Assembly: GCA_030537465.1 (NCBI GenBank) | Contig: JAUNMP010000016.1 | Span: forward strand, 2,520 to 44,659 | Source: a bacterium | Lineage (GTDB): Bacteria > Verrucomicrobiota > Kiritimatiellia > RFP12 > UBA1067 | DNA: 42,140 nt | Direction of reading: 5' to 3' | Shown here: in pieces, positions 16,533 through 29,916 of the stretch | Numbering within the stretch: position 1 is the stretch's first letter | Layout: each line of letters opens with the position of its first letter | The notes under the pieces: generated by a model | Database searches by the model: none | What the model was told of the DNA's origin: nothing | The model's input: the letters and a program-made list of their open reading frames with translations, nothing else | Translations under genes and position numbers: made by a program

Positions 16533-17930
16533 ATGTTCGATGTTTCAAGAAGAGGTTTTATCGGGTGCATGGCCGCGGCCGCGGGCACGCGCGTGTTCGC
16601 GCAGTCGGGCCAGGCGAATCTGAAGCTGGGCGTGCTGAGCGACGTGCACGTCTTTTCGGCGGCGAACGTGCCCGTGCTGGAAAAGTCGTTCGCCTTCTTC
16701 CGTGACGCGGGCGCGGACGGTGTGATCATCGCGGGCGACATGGCGGATACCGGTCTCGTGGACCAGCTGGAGCTGATCGGCGCCGCGTGGTTCCGCGTGT
16801 TCCCGAATGGCAAGGCGCCGGATGGCCGCACCGTCGAGAATCTGTTCGTCTACGGCAACCATGACGTCTCCAACTACCGGGAGGACTATCTCGCGAAGAT
16901 CTGCCCGAACGAGGCGGAGCGTCCCAATCACCGCATCAACAAGGATCCGAAGGGCACGTGGGAGAAGTGCTTCAAGGAACCCTGGCTGGGCGGCGTCTAC
17001 GCGAAGCAGATCAAGGGGTACACCTTCATCGGCTCCCACTGGGGGCACGAGAAGGAGCTCGACGCGTTCCTGCAGGCGAATGCCGACAAGCTGGGGCTGC
17101 GCAACGGGAAACCGTTCTTCTACGCCCAGCATCCGCATCCGGGGGATACCGTCCAGGGCCCCTGGGCGTGGGGGCACGACCACGGCGTCTCGACGCGGGC
17201 GCTCGAGAAATTCCCGAACGCGGTCGCGTTTTCGGGACACTCGCATTATTCGCATACGGACGACCGCTGCGTGTGGCAGGGAGCCTTCACGTCGATCGGC
17301 ACCTCGTCCCTTAGCTACATCTTCGCCCAGTACTACCGCGAGAACGGCGAGACGCATGGCAATCGCGTCCAGCAGATGCCCTGCCTCAACGAGGGCGCGG
17401 GCAAGCAGGGGCTTCTGATGCACGTCTACGACGACTGCCTCGTGCTCGAGCGCCGCGAGTTCGTGACGGGCGAGAAGACGGGTCCCGACTGGGTCGTGCC
17501 GCTGGACGGCTCGAAGGCGTTCGCGTTCGAGACGCGGGCGGCGAAGATGGTGGCGCCCGAATTCGCGTCGGGCGCGGCGATTTCGATTTCCCAGGGCCTG
17601 GGCAAGGACCGGACGGGTAAGGAGACCGAGCAGGTGACCGTGTCGTTCCCGCCCGCCGTCGCCTCGAAGACGTCCCGCGTGTACGACTATGAGGTGCGTG
17701 CCGTCGCCTATCTCCAGGACGCCGACTACGAGGTCGCCGTGCGCCGCGTGCTCTCGACGAGCTTCCATCTGCCGCCGACGCAGGAGACGAAGGACATTCA
17801 GACCTGTGTCTTCGCGCTCAAGGACCTCGTAGGCAAGGGACCGATCCGCTTCATCGTGCGCCCGACCGAATGCTACGGCAACAAGGGCCGCGAAATCCGC
17901 TCCGGGCTCTGGGAACCGGCGAAGGCGTGA
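16533..17930 (+). CDS. Secreted metallophosphoesterase with Tat-like signal
   Basis: The 465-residue protein starts at ATG 16533, preceded by AAGGAG. It has a twin-arginine-like leader (DVSRRGFIGCMAAAAGTRVFAQ). The calcineurin-like dimetal motifs are complete: D37-V-H39, GDMADT with D69, GNHD at 108-111, and GHSH at 235-238. About 320-465 form a C-terminal beta-sandwich-like domain. Folding and metal loading before Tat export would fit such an enzyme. It lies 33 bases after the large glycoside hydrolase and overlaps the next gene by four bases, so the three are probably one operon. The substrate is unknown; phosphate esters released from glycans or cell-surface material are possible. Confidence 0.88.
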   Translation: MFDVSRRGFIGCMAAAAGTRVFAQSGQANLKLGVLSDVHVFSAANVPVLEKSFAFFRDAGADGVIIAGDMADTGLVDQLELIGAAWFRVFPNGKAPDGRTVENLFVYGNHDVSNYREDYLAKICPNEAERPNHRINKDPKGTWEKCFKEPWLGGVYAKQIKGYTFIGSHWGHEKELDAFLQANADKLGLRNGKPFFYAQHPHPGDTVQGPWAWGHDHGVSTRALEKFPNAVAFSGHSHYSHTDDRCVWQGAFTSIGTSSLSYIFAQYYRENGETHGNRVQQMPCLNEGAGKQGLLMHVYDDCLVLERREFVTGEKTGPDWVVPLDGSKAFAFETRAAKMVAPEFASGAAISISQGLGKDRTGKETEQVTVSFPPAVASKTSRVYDYEVRAVAYLQDADYEVAVRRVLSTSFHLPPTQETKDIQTCVFALKDLVGKGPIRFIVRPTECYGNKGREIRSGLWEPAKA

Positions 17931-20524
17931 GTTCCCTGGCGCTTTTTCTGGCTGCCGTGGTGGCGCTTCCCGCCGATCGGACGACCTTCAATCCCCATGC
18001 CGAGCATCCCGGCGCGAAGGGGCGGATGGTCTGCACGAACGGCGTCTACGCGGTTGACTACGATTTTACGGCCGGCGGGCACGCCGTTGGTGTCGAGTTC
18101 GGACAGAATCCGTCCGTGTGGGCGGATCGCGTCCTCTTCGAGGCCTGCCTGGGGGCTCGCCAGCGGATTGCCATCGTGGTTCGGGATTCGGCGGGGCAGA
18201 GCTTCTACAAGCCGGCCGACACCGTTGCGCCGGGAGTCTGGCGGCGTTACTCCTGCGACCTTTCAACGGGTTGGCAGATCCACTGGGGCGGTTGCAATGA
18301 TGGTGTGGTGCGACCGCCATTCCAGATGGTCGCCCTCACGCTCGACCGTCTGACGAAGGGCGTGCCGGGGCCCGAGGAGAAGGGAACATCCTACCTGAGA
18401 GGCGTGACGTACGAGGAGACGCCATCGGAGAGGCGCGTGTCCAGGCGGGAGACGCCGGGGAGCGTCCGCTACCTGGTCTCCGATTTCCGAAGGGGGGCGG
18501 ATCGGTTCTCCGCCGGTCCGCGCCTGTTCTGTGCACGGGAGGGTGATTATCGCGAAGGCAGCACACCTCTCACGGACGGCGTGGTGACGAATGATTTTGC
18601 GAAACGGCCTGAGCTGCGCTTGCACAACGAGATTCCCGTCTGGGGGCGTCCAGTTGAATTTCTGCTCTCCGTCGAGGCCCCTGCCGAGGCGGCAGGTCTC
18701 GACTTCGCGCTGGAGTACCGTTCCGATGGCGCGGGGCGTGCGTCGTTCGGCCGTCTCCGCGCGGCCGTGCCGGGCGAGCGGACGATCTGCCAGACGTTTT
18801 CCGTGGCGGGACCCGGCGGCGAAGGTTGGCGGACGCAGACCCAGGGACGGAAGTTCAACCCCACGCATCGTTCCCGCCGCGTCCTGCAGATCGTCGTTTC
18901 GCGGGGCGGGGCGCCTGCGAAGACCTTCCCCGTGCGTCTCGTGCGTCTCGAGGCCGTTGTGCGCGCCGGCGTTGACCTGCCACCGCTTCTGGCGACGCCG
19001 CCTGTGGGCGAGAACGCGCCGCGGGAGCTCGAAGTGGGCTTTCTGAATCTGGAGAACCGCGTGCGGAGAGAGGCCGGCGTGAAAGTGGCGCTCCGCGACT
19101 GGTCTGGACGGACGCTGGGCGAGACGTGGGGGACGTTCCCTGCCACGCAGCCGGGGGCGCGGAGCTTTCTGCGTGTGCCGTTGCCGGAGATCCCGCCGGA
19201 CCTCAACTACGTGCAGCTCGTCTGCGAGCCGCTGCGGGACGGGAGGTACGACGCCGCCCTGCGAGGCTGGGAGACGAGCTGGACGCGCCCATGGTCCGGC
19301 GAGGGATCCTGCGAGAAGCGTCCCGACGTGCCCTGGGGCTTTGGCGTCTACATCCACAGGAGCGAAGCGCTGGACGCCTTCCCGTCCGGCTACGAGACGC
19401 CGACGAACGCCGCGAGTCTCGCGCGGATGGAGCAGCGGGCCGTCCTCGCACGCAAGGCGGGCTTCAAATGGGAGCGCGTCGAGCTCAAGCCGGCGCAGGT
19501 CGAGTTCAAGAAGGGCGAATACGATTTCTCCGTCTACGACCGGTTGCTCGACGCCCTGGACCACAACGGCATCTCCTACTACATTCTGCTCTCGCACTAC
19601 TGGCCCGGCGGCTACAGACCCTATACGAAAGAGGCGTTCGACGAATGGGCGAAGATCGCCGGCAGGGCCGCGGCGCGCTATCGGGACCGTTGCCGCCACT
19701 GGGAAGTCTGGAACGAGCCGAACATCCATTTCTGGAGGGGAACGGTCGACGAATACGTCGATCTCGCCAACCGGACCTATGCGGAGATCAAACGGGCGAA
19801 TCCGGACGCCGTCGTCGTTGCGTGTTCGACGGCGGGCGTCGATCTGGGCTTCATGGACACGTGCATTGCGCGTGGTCTGAAATACGACTCGATTTCGATC
19901 CATCCCTACCGTGCCGAGCCGCTGGAGGGGCCTTTTCTCGCCGATCTCGCGGCGACGACGAACCGCACGCACGGCGCGAAAACGTATCTGACGGAGCTGG
20001 GCTGGCCGACGGGCTGCGATCGCAGCACCTATTCGGAGCGCACGCAGGCGGGCTGGTTCGTTCGCAACTACCTCACGGCCGCAGGGAGCGGAACGGCGGT
20101 CGCCATCAACGGCTACGATTTCATTGACGACGGATTCAACGTGCTCGAGCGCGAGAACAACTTCGGCATCCTGCGCCGCGATCTCACGCCCAAGCCCGCC
20201 TACCGGGCGCTCGCGACGCTCTGCACGTTCTTTTCGACGGGGACGCCGGGTCTGGAGAAGAAAGACCTTGGAGGCGGTTGTACGGCGTGGATCTTCCGCA
20301 TGGGCGGAAGGTCGGCGGTCTGGTCGGACCGTCCGGCCGAGTTGACGGTCGTCTGCGACGGTGCCGCGACGGCACGCAACCCGATGGACGAGGTCCTCGC
20401 GGAGGGGAGCCTGGTCCATCAGGTGCGGACGGATGGCCTGCAGGCGGTCTTCCTGGATCGCGACGTTCGGTCCGTCGAGGGGCGTCCCTGTTCCCTCGCG
20501 GCAGGCGGAGCCATTGAATTCTGA
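17927..20524 (+). CDS. Secreted GH39-like glycoside hydrolase (clan GH-A)
   Basis: GTG at 17927 overlaps the previous stop as GTGA and begins a hydrophobic leader (SSLALFLAAVVALPA), giving 865 residues; an upstream start is possible but would extend further into the previous gene. The N-terminal about 450 residues are beta-sandwich-like. The C-terminal TIM barrel has the clan GH-A acid/base in VWNEPNIHFW (E597) and the nucleophile in YLTELGWPT (E690), with SIHPYRAEP between. This resembles GH39 and GH5-like enzymes acting on beta-xylosides or related sugars. The leader lacks a basic residue near its start, so the signal peptide is weaker than in the other cluster enzymes. Confidence 0.8.
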   Translation: MSSLALFLAAVVALPADRTTFNPHAEHPGAKGRMVCTNGVYAVDYDFTAGGHAVGVEFGQNPSVWADRVLFEACLGARQRIAIVVRDSAGQSFYKPADTVAPGVWRRYSCDLSTGWQIHWGGCNDGVVRPPFQMVALTLDRLTKGVPGPEEKGTSYLRGVTYEETPSERRVSRRETPGSVRYLVSDFRRGADRFSAGPRLFCAREGDYREGSTPLTDGVVTNDFAKRPELRLHNEIPVWGRPVEFLLSVEAPAEAAGLDFALEYRSDGAGRASFGRLRAAVPGERTICQTFSVAGPGGEGWRTQTQGRKFNPTHRSRRVLQIVVSRGGAPAKTFPVRLVRLEAVVRAGVDLPPLLATPPVGENAPRELEVGFLNLENRVRREAGVKVALRDWSGRTLGETWGTFPATQPGARSFLRVPLPEIPPDLNYVQLVCEPLRDGRYDAALRGWETSWTRPWSGEGSCEKRPDVPWGFGVYIHRSEALDAFPSGYETPTNAASLARMEQRAVLARKAGFKWERVELKPAQVEFKKGEYDFSVYDRLLDALDHNGISYYILLSHYWPGGYRPYTKEAFDEWAKIAGRAAARYRDRCRHWEVWNEPNIHFWRGTVDEYVDLANRTYAEIKRANPDAVVVACSTAGVDLGFMDTCIARGLKYDSISIHPYRAEPLEGPFLADLAATTNRTHGAKTYLTELGWPTGCDRSTYSERTQAGWFVRNYLTAAGSGTAVAINGYDFIDDGFNVLERENNFGILRRDLTPKPAYRALATLCTFFSTGTPGLEKKDLGGGCTAWIFRMGGRSAVWSDRPAELTVVCDGAATARNPMDEVLAEGSLVHQVRTDGLQAVFLDRDVRSVEGRPCSLAAGGAIEF

Positions 20525-20936
20525 CGGTCTGGATGCCCCGTCGCGGAGCGAGCGGGCCCTTGGGTAGTGTACAAGCCCGCATAAGGGACTTGTGCTACTG
20601 CATGTTCTAGTATGTCCCCTAGATAACTGCGATAATATGCTATGATACTGAATTGTTCGGTAGGGAGTGACGTCGAATGGCCGCAGGGACGGTGATTGAT
20701 CTTTAACATCGGTTGGCGACACTTCGCGTCAACCTTCGGGTGGTCCTCCAGGAGTCGGTGCGTGGGCACCGCGCGGGAGGGCGACGTACGCAGCCTTGCG
20801 ATTTGGCTTTGATTGAACCTAGATTCGGCAGTTGGATGACGAGAATCGCCATCCGAGGCGACCACGACCACCCCGATTGGCATTCCCGCATTCGGGGGCC
20901 GGCTCGACGTGAGGTGATTCGTTTGGCGGTAGTTCT
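20525..20936 (+). other. Decayed region before pseudogene
   Basis: This stretch holds -10-like boxes (GATAAT near 20631, TATGATACT near 20641), a GGGAG ribosome-site-like sequence and an ATG at 20677 followed by only nine codons. Downstream, phrases such as IRGDHDHPDWHSRI appear without a sustained frame. It is most simply the degraded 5' half of the outer-membrane-protein gene whose 3' half is recognisable from 20937. Confidence 0.4.
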
Positions 20937-21352
20937 CATGATGATAATTGGGCAACAGGGGCGAACTTCGGTCTTGATCGGCGAATCTGGCAGGATGGTG
21001 ATTTCGGTGTTGAAGTCGGCTTCAATTTTGCATTTTTCATCCGAAACAATTGGTACAAGGGTAGCGCTGGCGGGTATACGCGTACGGACTCGACACGTTC
21101 AGGATCGTATTTGACCGATGTCGACATGAGTAATCCCGATGTGATGAACGATCCCTGAACGCAGAATCCCGATGGCTCCTATGGCGCGGTGGCGTTAGAT
21201 GCGGCAAGTGTCATTGGGATAAAGTCAGCGTGGGTTTGGACTTCCTCCGTAAAGTCTTCGATGACGATCTCGATGTCAATACACGTTATGTCGATGGCTC
21301 CATCCGTAACTCCAACTGGATGTTCCGGATCTATGTCGGTTATGAATTCTGA
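20937..21352 (+). pseudogene. Outer-membrane beta-barrel protein remnant
   Basis: Frame A (from about 20937) encodes DDNWATGANFGLD, then FGVEVGFNFAFFIRNNWYKGS and YLTDVDMSNPDVMNDP, and meets a TGA at 21156, after which NPDGSYGAVAL continues. Frame B (from 21215) encodes WDKVSVGLDFLRKVFDD and ends NWMFRIYVGYEF at TGA 21350-21352. Alternating strands and a terminal aromatic Phe are typical of outer-membrane barrels. A premature stop, a frame change near 21215 and an apparent internal deletion mark it as a pseudogene. I recall similar intact proteins from gut PVC-group genomes, but this needs a search. Confidence 0.6.
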
Positions 21353-21425
21353 TCACGCGCATCGGTAAAGGTGGAGGAATGAGGTACTGATCGCATTGGC
21401 ACGAAAACTGCTTTGAAACTTTGTC

Positions 21426-23351
21426 ATGGATAAAGTTCAAAGAACGTTCGTACGCGTGGCCGCCGCGGTTCCGCTGGTTCGGCCTGCGGATGTCGGCGCG
21501 AATCTGGAGTCCGTCCGCGGTCTTTTACGCGATGCCGCTGCGGAGTGCGCTCAGGCTGTCGTCTTCCCTGAGTTGTGTCTGACGGGCTATACCTGCGCGG
21601 ATCTCTTCTACCAGCCGTATCTGCTGGATTCCGCCGAGCGTGCGCTGGCGGACCTGGTTCCTGCCTGTGGAGACATGTTGGTGGCGGTGGGGCTGCCCGT
21701 CCGCGTCTCCGGACGTATCTTCAACTGCGCCGCGGTGATCGCGGGTGGCCGCCTCGTTGGGGTTGTGCCCAAGACCTACCTCCCGAGCACGCACGAGTTC
21801 TACGAGGCCCGTTGGTTCGCGAGCGCGCTCGAGGCGACGGACACGGAGGTGACGCTGGCGGGGGCGACCGTGCCGTTTGGAAACGACCTGGTCTTCGACC
21901 GGGAGGATGGGTCCGTCTTCGGTGTCGAGCTCTGCGAGGACATGTGGACGGCGAATCCGCCCTCGACGCGGCTGACGCTGCGTGGGGCGAACGTCATTCT
22001 GAATCTGAGCGGCTCGAACGAGCTCGTCGGCAAGACCGAATATCGCCGGTCGCTGGTGCTCGGGCAGTCGGCGCGCTGTCTCTCCGCCTACGTCTACGCC
22101 GGCGCGGGCGTGGGCGAGTCGACGACGGACCTTGTCTTCGGCGGGCATACGCTGATTGCGGAAAATGGCGCTTTAATTGCGGAGGGAGGTCGTTTTGAAC
22201 GAACTCCTCAGTTGACGATCGCGGATGTGGACATTGGCTTCCTGGACTTCGAACGGTCTGCAAACTACGCATTCAGAACGGCCGCCCACACGGTGGGAGA
22301 GGTGCGGACGATCCATCTGAATCCGGAGGCGGTGACCTCCAAGGAGACGACGCGCCCGCTTCGGAGGAGGGTTGACCCGCATCCCTTTGTCCCCTGTGCC
22401 TTCGCCGACCGCAACGCCCGCTGCGAGGAGATTCTGGCGATTCAGTCCACAGGGCTCGCGACGCGTCTCGAGGCCATCCACGCAAAGGACGTCGTGATCG
22501 GTCTCTCGGGTGGACTCGACAGTGCCCTGGCGCTTCTCGTCTGCGTCGAGGCCTTTGATCGTCTGGGGCTGGACCGGAAGGGCATCCACGCCTTCACGAT
22601 GCCGGGATTCGGCACGACGAAGCGCACGAAGGGGAATGCCGAACTGCTCTGCGAAGGGCTGGGCGTCCCGCTCGAGACAATCGACATCACGGCGATGTCG
22701 CGGCAGCATCTGGCGGATCTGGGCCGCGATGAGTCCGTCAAGGACATCACCTACGAGAACACGCAGGCCCGCGGGCGCACCTACCTCCTGATGGACAAGG
22801 CCAACCAACTGGGCGGCATCGTCATCGGCACGGGAGATCTCTCGGAGCTGGCGCTCGGCTGGTGTACCTACAATGGCGACCACATGAGCATGTATGGGGT
22901 CAATTCCGGCGTTCCGAAGACGCTCGTCAAGTACATCGTCAAGTGGTATGCCGAGGAGAAGGTAGAAGGGATCTCCGCCAAGGCGCTGCTCGACATCCTC
23001 GCGACACCGGTCTCGCCCGAACTGCTGCCGGCGAATGCGGATGGCACCATCGCGCAGGTGACGGAGGACAAGGTGGGTCCGTACGAACTGCATGACTTCT
23101 TCCTCTACCATTTCATGAGGAGAGGCGCCGGAAAAGAGAAGTTACGCCGTTTGGCTCTGACTGCGTTCGCGGAGGTCTACGACGCGGAGACGATCGCGAA
23201 ATGGCTGGATGCGTTTTTCCGTCGGTTCTTCTCCCAGCAGTTCAAGCGGAGCTGTCTGCCAGATGGTCCAAAGGTGGGCAGCATCAACCTCTCCCCCCGT
23301 GGCGACTGGCGCATGCCGAGCGATGTCTCATTTACGGAATATGTAAAATAG
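21426..23351 (+). CDS. nadE: Glutamine-dependent NAD+ synthetase
   Basis: The 641-residue protein is the two-domain form. Residues 1-280 are a nitrilase-type glutaminase with Glu in VFPELCLTGY, Lys in VVPKTYLP and Cys in GVELCEDMW. Residues about 300-641 are the ATP-pyrophosphatase synthetase with SGGLDS at 361-366 and GTGDLSELALGW. It makes NAD from deamido-NAD, ATP and glutamine, with ammonia channelled between domains. ATG 21426 has little Shine-Dalgarno support (TTTGTC upstream). The last codons overlap a TTAC-N7-GTAA operator that belongs to the carA control region. Confidence 0.95.
   Translation: MDKVQRTFVRVAAAVPLVRPADVGANLESVRGLLRDAAAECAQAVVFPELCLTGYTCADLFYQPYLLDSAERALADLVPACGDMLVAVGLPVRVSGRIFNCAAVIAGGRLVGVVPKTYLPSTHEFYEARWFASALEATDTEVTLAGATVPFGNDLVFDREDGSVFGVELCEDMWTANPPSTRLTLRGANVILNLSGSNELVGKTEYRRSLVLGQSARCLSAYVYAGAGVGESTTDLVFGGHTLIAENGALIAEGGRFERTPQLTIADVDIGFLDFERSANYAFRTAAHTVGEVRTIHLNPEAVTSKETTRPLRRRVDPHPFVPCAFADRNARCEEILAIQSTGLATRLEAIHAKDVVIGLSGGLDSALALLVCVEAFDRLGLDRKGIHAFTMPGFGTTKRTKGNAELLCEGLGVPLETIDITAMSRQHLADLGRDESVKDITYENTQARGRTYLLMDKANQLGGIVIGTGDLSELALGWCTYNGDHMSMYGVNSGVPKTLVKYIVKWYAEEKVEGISAKALLDILATPVSPELLPANADGTIAQVTEDKVGPYELHDFFLYHFMRRGAGKEKLRRLALTAFAEVYDAETIAKWLDAFFRRFFSQQFKRSCLPDGPKVGSINLSPRGDWRMPSDVSFTEYVK
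23332..23346. promoter_or_regulatory. TTAC-N7-GTAA operator, carA distal site 1
   Basis: TTACGGAATATGTAA lies inside the last codons of nadE. Its centre (23339) is 32 bp from the next site (23371), the same pair spacing as in the gdhA/activator control region (31 bp). Confidence 0.55.
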
Positions 23352-23363
23352 GTTCTGGCTCGA

Positions 23364-23378
23364 TTACAGGGCCTGTAA
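23364..23378. promoter_or_regulatory. TTAC-N7-GTAA operator, carA distal site 2
   Basis: TTACAGGGCCTGTAA, a perfect palindrome apart from its centre, lies about 173 bp upstream of the carA -24 element. That is within the usual range of an enhancer-like site for a sigma54 activator. Confidence 0.6.
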
Positions 23379-23397
23379 CTCGAGGCCGAATCCATCC

Positions 23398-23474
23398 TGT
23401 GGCACAGAGTTGCGGAGGGGACGGGTGCTCGAACGCAAAATTTCGCTTTCTCACCATCTCTGTGCCTCTGTGTG
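23398..23474. repeat. Inverted repeat with CTCTGTG doublet
   Basis: GGCACAGAG (23401-23409) is inverted as CTCTGTGCC (23458-23466). CTCTGTG is repeated at an 8-base step (23458 and 23466). Function unknown; it lies between the distal and proximal carA operators. Confidence 0.4.
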
Positions 23475-23527
23475 AGTTATCCAGGATTGTGTGATGATGA
23501 GGAGGAATCAATTCGATTTCTTCTCAA

Positions 23528-23542
23528 TTACAGACTCTGTAA
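23528..23542. promoter_or_regulatory. TTAC-N7-GTAA operator, carA promoter-proximal site
   Basis: TTACAGACTCTGTAA ends one base before the -24 region of the carA sigma54-type promoter. Its half-sites are identical to those of the site at 23364. Confidence 0.6.
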
Positions 23543-23558
23543 CGGCATGGAATTTGCT
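23543..23558 (+). promoter_or_regulatory. sigma54-type (-24/-12) promoter of carA
   Basis: CGGCATGGAATTTGCT has GG at 23544-23545 and GC at 23556-23557, the required 12-base step. It is nearly identical to the activator promoter at 33929 (GGCATG and TTTGCTTA shared). The start point would be near 23569, leaving almost no leader before ATG 23572. Confidence 0.6.
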
Positions 23559-23571
23559 TATTATTCTCGGT

Positions 23572-24744
23572 ATGAATTTTGAAGTCTTGAAAGCGAAATG
23601 GAAGGCGGAGCGGGAACGGAAGGCGTTCCTCGCCCTTGCGGACGGAACCGTCTTCCACGGGGTGGCCTTCGGCGCCCCAGCCGACCAGGTGGGAGAGGTC
23701 GTCTTCAACACCGGCATGAGCGGCTATCAGGAAATCCTGACCGATCCATCCTACGCAGGGCAGATCGTCACTCTCACCACCGCGGAAGTCGGCAATTACG
23801 GAACAAACCCCGAGGACATCGAATCTCGGGGTCTTTTTCTGCATGGATTTGTCGTTAATGGGCTGAACGACGCCTCGAACTTCCGGTCGACGAAGTCCCT
23901 CGACCAGTATCTGAAGGACGCGGGCGTGCCGGGCATCTACGGTGTCGACACGCGCGCCCTCACGATCCACCTGCGCGACCACGGCAACCAGAAGGCCTAC
24001 CTCTGCGTCACGGCCGCAGAGGAAATGAATAGTGAAGAGGGAAGAATGAAAAAGGAGGCCTGGGCCATTGAACAGGCCAGGGCCTGGGAAGGGCTTGACG
24101 GCCAGGACTACGCCGCCAAGGTCACCTGCGACAAAACCTACGAATTCAAATCAGACAATCAGACAATCTCGGAATCAGCCAATCTTCCCACTGTCGTCTG
24201 CTACGACTTCGGCGTGAAGACGAACATTCTCCGGAGCCTGGCGAAGTTCGCGCGGGTGACGGTCGTGTCGGCGAATACGCCTGCGGAAGAGGTTCTGAAG
24301 ATGAAACCAGACGGGGTGTTCCTCTCGAACGGCCCGGCTGACCCCGCCGCTGTCACGTATGCCCAGGAGAACATCCGGAAGCTGCTGGGGAAGGTACCGT
24401 TGTTCGGCATCTGTCTGGGACATCAGCTGCTGTCGATCGCCTGCGGCGCAAAGACGGGACGCCTGAAGTTCGGCCACCACGGCTGCAACCACCCGGTCAA
24501 GAACCTGAAGACGGGACATGTGGAGATCACCAGCCAGAACCACAACTTCGCGGTGATTCCCGAGTCCGTGCCAGACTGCCTGGAGGTCACGCACGTCAAT
24601 CTCAACGACATGTCTATCGAAGGCGTGCGCCACAAGACGCTGCCCGCGTTCTCGGTGCAGTACCATCCCGAGAGCTGCCCCGGACCACATGATTCGAAGT
24701 ACCTCTTCGAAGAATTTCTGAAGATGATGGGGCGCTCAATCTAG
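23572..24744 (+). CDS. carA: Carbamoyl-phosphate synthase small subunit (glutaminase)
   Basis: The 390-residue protein hydrolyses glutamine and passes ammonia to CarB for carbamoyl phosphate, precursor of arginine and pyrimidines. The N-terminal domain begins LALADGTVFHGVAFG. The class I amidotransferase domain has C281 in FGICLGHQL and the catalytic His in YHPESCPGP. ATG 23572 is chosen: the family begins here, and upstream codons (from 23491) run through the promoter and operator. No Shine-Dalgarno is evident. The interdomain linker carries two short-period arrays (24027-24057 and 24149-24188). The stop codon is the TAG of the first CTAG unit of the intergenic array. First gene of carA-pyrG-carB. 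Confidence 0.95.
   Translation: MNFEVLKAKWKAERERKAFLALADGTVFHGVAFGAPADQVGEVVFNTGMSGYQEILTDPSYAGQIVTLTTAEVGNYGTNPEDIESRGLFLHGFVVNGLNDASNFRSTKSLDQYLKDAGVPGIYGVDTRALTIHLRDHGNQKAYLCVTAAEEMNSEEGRMKKEAWAIEQARAWEGLDGQDYAAKVTCDKTYEFKSDNQTISESANLPTVVCYDFGVKTNILRSLAKFARVTVVSANTPAEEVLKMKPDGVFLSNGPADPAAVTYAQENIRKLLGKVPLFGICLGHQLLSIACGAKTGRLKFGHHGCNHPVKNLKTGHVEITSQNHNFAVIPESVPDCLEVTHVNLNDMSIEGVRHKTLPAFSVQYHPESCPGPHDSKYLFEEFLKMMGRSI
24027..24057 (+). repeat. GAA-N4 heptad array inside carA
   Basis: GAA recurs at 24027, 24034, 24041 and 24048, with GAG at 24055: exactly 7 bases apart. It encodes part of an extra acidic/basic stretch (about residues 152-163, NSEEGRMKKE) before the glutaminase domain. Confidence 0.5.
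24149..24188 (+). repeat. AATC-N4 octad array inside carA
   Basis: AATC recurs at 24149, 24157, 24165, 24173 and 24181, exactly 8 bases apart; the four bases between vary (AGAC, AGAC, TCGG, AGCC, TTCC). It encodes KSDNQTISESANLP, a hydrophilic linker directly before the amidotransferase domain. Confidence 0.65.
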
Positions 24745-24789
24745 AGAATCTAGAAGATCTAGAATGTCTAGATAATTAGAGGTTCTAGA
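24741..24789 (+). repeat. CTAG nonamer array between carA and pyrG
   Basis: CTAG lies at 24741, 24750, 24759 and 24768, with a TTAG variant at 24776 and CTAG at 24785 (steps 9, 9, 9, 8, 9). Units read roughly N3-CTAGAA. The first CTAG supplies the carA stop codon. The array fills most of the gap to pyrG. Confidence 0.8.
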
Positions 24790-24816
24790 ATGCCTGAAAA
24801 CTTTGAAAGATTCTAA

Positions 24817-29822
<5,006 letters not shown>

Positions 29823-29843
29823 GGCGCGTGAGCGGATAAAAGA

Positions 29844-29878
29844 ACGGGCACTGCCTTTCCGCAGTGCCCGTTTTTTTT
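29844..29878. terminator. Strong, probably bidirectional terminator after carB
   Basis: ACGGGCACTGC (29844-29854 region) pairs with GCAGTGCCCGT around CTTTCC, then eight T residues (29871-29878) on the plus strand. The minus strand reads the same stem followed by TTCTTTTA, so it can also stop nfnB transcripts. Confidence 0.93.
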
Positions 29879-29916
29879 GCTTTCCGGGGCGAGACGCCTC
29901 GGTTGTGAGGTCCCGA

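Noticed and set aside
20713..21114. 133-codon open frame in the gap before nadE
   Set aside because: No family resemblance; it runs across the recognisable outer-membrane-protein remnant in a different frame.
23399..23415. Second sigma54-like element TGTGGCACAGAGTTGC before carA
   Set aside because: GG and GC are separated by 11 rather than 12 bases, a spacing known to abolish sigma54 promoter activity.
23491..23571. Upstream start for carA
   Set aside because: These codons pass through the proximal operator and the -24/-12 promoter, and CarA proteins normally begin near 23572.
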